A stretch of 64,000 bases of DNA from Nilaparvata lugens (lineage: Eukaryota; Arthropoda; Insecta; Hemiptera; Delphacidae). The translations under genes and the position numbers were made by a program. The notes beneath the pieces were generated by a model. The model was not told where the DNA came from. It made no database searches and saw nothing but the letters and a program-made list of their open reading frames with translations. Shown here in pieces: positions 30,001 through 36,000 of the stretch (positions are counted from its first letter, which is position 1; the number at the start of each line of letters is the position of its first letter). The stretch spans positions 65,629,114 to 65,693,113 of the forward strand of contig NC_052504.1 of assembly GCF_014356525.2 (NCBI RefSeq), in the 5' to 3' direction.

Positions 30001-33000
30001 TTGGTGTTATATATTTCATATTTTCTTATTGTATTAGGTCTAAGATTATAATTTATGTCATCGGCTAGAGGGAAATTATGCTCGTATTTAAAACTGTAAT
30101 TTGTTATGCAACTAAGATATAACTGTCGTATAGTTTTAACATCAAATTCACTTTTTTTATTACTTATTTATCCTCCTCACATTTTTTCTTCAATTATTAA
30201 ATAATAAAATTTATTGATTGTTCATGATAATTCCCTTTAATTATCTCAAGTTTATCTGAAGTATCTTCTAGAGTTAATCTTAAAAATGTCATGAGTGCTG
30301 AAACTAATAGTGTTTATGTAAGAAAGTATAAGAAGGGTAAACTAGTTGTGTTTATGTGAAAAAAGGAAACCAGTTATAATCACATTAATTTTGCTTGTAT
30401 ATTGACATTATGCTTTATTTTTTTCAGGATTTCTACAGCGAAATCAATAGGAAAGAGATGTATATACGATATGTGAATAAACTATGTGATCTTCACTTGG
30501 AGTGTGATAACTTCACAGAAGCGGCGTACACGTTGCGCCTGCACAGCAAACTGCTGACGTGGTCGAACGAGGAGTTGCCTCCGCTACTGCGCTCCCCTCG
30601 CTACGCCTCGCTGCTCACGCACCGCCACCTCAAGGATGCCCTCTACCGCGACATGGTCAACTACTTCGACAAGGGCAAGAACTGGGAGTGTGCGCTCACC
30701 ATCTGCAAAGAGCTAGTCAAGCAGTACGAGGAGGAGATATTCGACTATCATCTCCTCAGCGAACTGTTGCGTCGTATGTCCAGCTTCTATGACAGCATCA
30801 TGAAGCAACTACGGCCCGAACCAGAGTACTTCCGTGTCGGTTACTACGGTCGTGGATTTCCTCCATTTTTACAAAACAAAGTATTCATCTACCGCGGTAA
30901 AGAGTACGAACATTCTAGTGATTTCTCTGGTCGGACTCTGAACCAATTTCCCAATGCCGAGTTGATGAACCGGTTGTCTTCTCCAGGCAAGGACATAACT
31001 GAGTCACAAGGCCAGTATATTCAGATCAACAAAGTTGAACCAGTCATGGATGACAAGAAGAAAAGACTTTCAGGCAGATTGGTACACGATCAGATACTCC
31101 GTTATTATCGTGTAAATGATGTGCAGAAGTTTAGATTCTCGAGGCCTTACCATAAAAGGGATTCAAGGGGAGAAGACAGCTCAGGAGTGGACTCGACGAA
31201 TGAGTTTGCCACTTTGTGGGTGGAGAGGACTGTTCTTGTGACATCGTACCCACTGCCCGGGATACTGCGATGGTTCCCTGTGACTGCTGTCAACACATTC
31301 CACATGTCGCCGCTGCAGAATGCCATAGAAGCCATGGAGAACGCCAACAAAACACTTCGAGACCTCATAATAGCGCACAGCAGTGATCCTAGCCTACCTC
31401 TTAACAACCTCACTCTGAAGCTGCAAGGCATAATTGATGCCAACGTGATGGGAGGCATCTCAAACTATGAGAAGGCTTTCTTCACTCCAGAATATTTGGA
31501 AAATCATGCACAAGATTGTGATATGGTTGCTCAGTTGAAGGATCTAATTGCTTCTCAGATTCCGCTTCTCGAGATTGCAGTCAAAGTGCATGGAGAAAGG
31601 GTGCCGCCAAATCAGGTTCCACTCCACAACCATCTCAAGGAGAGGTTCGCTGATATGAGCTCACATGTCATTAATAGATGATACAATACCAGTTTGGTAA
31701 ATGTTGTATATAAAGATAAAATTATTGTGAAAGATGAAGATTATTCAATCGCCAAATAATGTTATCAAAAATGTTTCTATATTAATCTTGAGCTAATACA
31801 TCCTTGACAATTGCTTGATGACTGAAATAAAACTATGGGGCCTCTGTTGATAAATTTATAATCTCTTGTACCGGTTTGTAGTATTGACAAGTTGTGATTT
31901 ACAATTAATTTATCTGAGATGAACTATACATTGACAAAGCGCATCATTGTACTTCTGCTACAAGATTTTGAATTTCCCTTGTCAATACTTTGAAACACTC
32001 CCAAGTCTACAACAGTCTCTTACTGATACTCAATTACCGTATCATTACATGCGTCAATATATAAGCTACTGATCCTTTTTATTACTAAAGAAACCATTTG
32101 TTGTTCAGAAATTAATTCAATAAAAATGATTGTCATGTTCACAGACATCAGATCTCAAGTTTGAGCCAGTACCAATTCGTCGTCAGATGAGTAATACTCA
32201 GTCTTTCAATTCTGAAAATCGTAACTCTAACACTAGTCTCGGTTCTTCTGAGTAAGTACTAGTCTATTTAATACAAATGAATGTTGTTTTTGCTATATAT
32301 TTACCATGTCTCTCCTATATGTGCAAGCTAACTGTTTAGCTTATGTGAATAACTGCTTTGAAATGAAAAAATATATAGAAATACCAAAAGATCGCCAATT
32401 ATATCACTTCAGTACTAAGAATTATTGTAAATATAACATAAATGCTTTTGACAAAAAAAACTAGATAGAAGTGAAAATTCGATCATTACTACTACAGTAG
32501 AAAATTGCATAAGAGGCTTTAAGTTTACGTGTATTTTATTCTATATAAATATTCAATAAAGTGATCCATTAGGGTGTTGTTAAACCAAGAACTAGTTATC
32601 ACGTTAATCAAGTCCTTGAAATATCCAAAAAGAATCTTTATATTTCGCGATCAAGGAATATTGAGTTTCTGATACATATTACAGTAAATAAATTATGAAT
32701 ACAGGAACATTTTCTATACTACAGCTTCTTAATTCATTTCACCGCAATGCTTGATGCAACTAATAGATTGTTAATTAATCATGTCTGTTCGATTATTGTT
32801 GGTCTTGTGCATGCATGATTGTTCGTTTTCAGAATCATAAAGATGATTTACAGGCGTCTTTCTCGTTACATTTATAAAAATAATTTTAATAGATTAGAAA
32901 ATGTTTCATATAATAAAATCCTCCAATTTAGCTTTGGCATTGATGAATGTTGATAACTAAAATCTCAATAATGCCCTTTTTATTTATAAAAAGGTAATGA

Positions 33001-36000
33001 CTACTTTTTTAAACACCACTTTGGATACCGCAAATTTTAATAAATCTATTACTGTTAATTGAAAAACTCAAATTTTAAATTTAAAAAAAGTTTTTGAAGT
33101 TCATTCTTGGTATAATTTTTTGTAAGGGGAACATTAAAAATTGGTCAGCATTCCATGACGTTCAGTATAGGGATATTTGGCTCATTAATAATTTAAATGA
33201 ACTGAATCAATCTTTATTGTATTATTTGAAATGTATGTTGTTATTGAAATTGTTTTTTTTTTTAACGTGGATAAGAAACGTAAAACATGTAGGTTCATAT
33301 TACTATATGGCCAGATGGAACTACCTACAATGGTACCAAACTAAAATAGCCAATAACAATAATATTATGCTAGAAAATCATCAAACTAATACATAATTTT
33401 GCTGTGTCTGTCTGAGAAATGAAGGTATACGTGTTTGATATGAATGGTTTGTTTTAATAAGCATTTATTGTCTGTGTTCAGGGGCTCTAGCTCCAGGGTT
33501 TCTAGTCTCACTCGATCTCAAGTTGCTGGACTTAAAAGTTTTGTCAACTTTTCTTCAACTGGCTCGCTTTCAAGGTATAACAAACACTATAGGAGTGTTC
33601 TCTGTCGAACATTTCATTTATATTCACTAGTGCATAAATGCTCACTATAATATAATCAGTATTTCCCAATTGAAAAACATCTTAAACATTTTTCTATTCG
33701 CGTGTTTCGCCTCAACACGTTTTCATTAGTTTGAATATTAAAATGAACATTATTTCAAGTTATTGAATTTATTCCTATCTATATTTTTACTGTCAACTCA
33801 TCTCATATCCAATCTACATTTTATCATATTCTAAATATATTAAACATATTCATATTTTTAATTTTGTTGAGAAACTATTTCACACAACTTTAATAGTCTT
33901 TATTAGGTAATAATAATAGTCTATATGAATAGTATTATATATATTATAATGTATTCAAATAAATTCTTGATTCATTCTCATTCTTTAAATTTATCCTTTA
34001 AGCATGAAATTAAGTCAATATTGATATACAGGCTATTGAAAAAATGTACGTATGAAATGTTTATGCATGTGCTATTATGTTATTGCTACTTTGATATTGA
34101 AATAATTTTTTTTCACGTGGACTCATCGGTGTTATATTCATTATCTATTCTGACCCAGTGATACTAGATACAGTAACAACTCTTCTTAGTTGAAAAATGT
34201 TTGCTATAGTTTACAAGTTTTGCATTTTAACTTCACATTTTCGGCTAAATCACTTTTAATCTAAGCTATTTTGTGTTTTTATGGATTTTCCAACAATTTA
34301 TGAATGCATGTTCAATGGAAACTTGAAACAAACATTTTGATGAAGCGTCTTGTATGGTAATACCATGTTGGTTAAAATTGTTGGTATCTCTAATTGTTTT
34401 TTTTTTTCATTTTTCAACTCGATATGAATAATCCTTAATAATTGATAAGAATGCCTTTAATCATATATAACCTAGTTTTAATTGAAATATTCTATCATGA
34501 ACTATACTAGATTTATTCAAGAAGACCTTTCTCCTTATTCTGTACCGTATACATTCATATTTCGAGTATAATAGTGGCCGACTTTGAGAAACTTGTGATC
34601 TCTTGACCTAGTCCAAGAAGTATAGTCGTACAATTCTGTTAGCATGAAAAATTCACTGTTTGGGAAAACCCATATTTGGTGAACTTTCATTATAAATTCC
34701 AGTACAGTGCATTGATACGTTACACATTTAGTATTACTGTATTTACGCTACTTCCATAATAATCATCAGTTATCTACGAAACAATAATAAAAACATAATA
34801 CAAGTGATATGTGATTATTTTATTTTATTCTTAGGTAGAAGTTTCACTTATAACTGTATCAGAGTCTTGACTGCTTTAAATTGTCACAGCCACTAATTCA
34901 TTTTTTTAATGAGAAATAAATTTCAGTTGTTAGTCCATATTATGATTGGTAGTTGGTTGGCCTAAAAAGATCGCAACCAAGAGATGCTTAATTATGTAAC
35001 GACAAAAATTTGTTTCAATTTTTCCTAATTGAGAGGTTGTGTTGTGACAATATCAAGTTCTATTCAAAGTCGATACCAACTAAGAAATCACCTTCAACAC
35101 ATTCGAGTATGTTGTCAACTATATCAATTCAATACAATGTGTATGGCTCATTGTGAATTTTGATAATGTAATTATTTTCGGATAAAAATATCTGTGTTTG
35201 TAAGTGCTGACGAAACATAGCCTCTATTGAACTAATTTTTATACAAAGTTCGAGAATGAAAAGTTAAGGGCTATGCCTGTTTTCTCATTCCCAATCATTC
35301 TATGATTATGTGTTCATGTTATTGTTGTATAAATATATGTATCTGTCCATGTTATCTGTTTCATTACAATATTTAGATTTAAATTGCTATATCTATAACA
35401 TTGATTAACGTAATTGTCATCATTCGTATAGAGCGAACAGCACATCAACTAGTCCAATGAAGACACCGTCAGGAACGTTGAAGAAGGACAAGAAGCGTCG
35501 CTCGACAAGGAGCATGAGCAAGGTGGCTGATCGAGAGTCGACGTCGTCGTGGAGCAGTCTGACATCGACTGTGAGCACATCGACTCTGACCAGCAACAGC
35601 CAGTGGTACACGCAGCCCGAGTCGCCGTCGCCTCCCATGTTCGACTGCCCCCCCACCCTCATCACGCCCACAACGCCTATCATCGAACTCCGCCAGGCGG
35701 TACCATAACCTTTCAATTTACTTGTTCTTGGTAGTTAGTCTACTTTGATTACAGGTGCCTCTTTCAAACAATATCAATCAAATTGTATTTTTTTCTTTAG
35801 GGCAACTGTTGAATATAAATAAAAATAGAAATCCAAGTATCCTTTTTAAAATTGTTTAATCACAACATTTTTCGGCTACCTATATGATGCCATTATCAAT
35901 AATGACTTGATAATGGCATCCATTATATATGTAGCCGAAACATGTTGTGACTAAACAATTCTGAAAAGGATACTTGGATTTCTATTTTTATTTAATATCA

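Noticed and set aside
30559..30792. Plus-strand alternative frame of 77 codons
   Set aside because: Lies wholly inside the GC-rich part of DOCK exon 23 in another frame; open only because GC-rich DNA has few stops.
31147..31458. Minus-strand frames over the DHR-2 exon
   Set aside because: Antisense shadows of a conserved coding exon.
35420..35734. Other-frame and antisense ORFs at exon 26
   Set aside because: The chosen frame continues phases from exon 25 to exon 27 and has the Lys-rich tail; the others do not splice.
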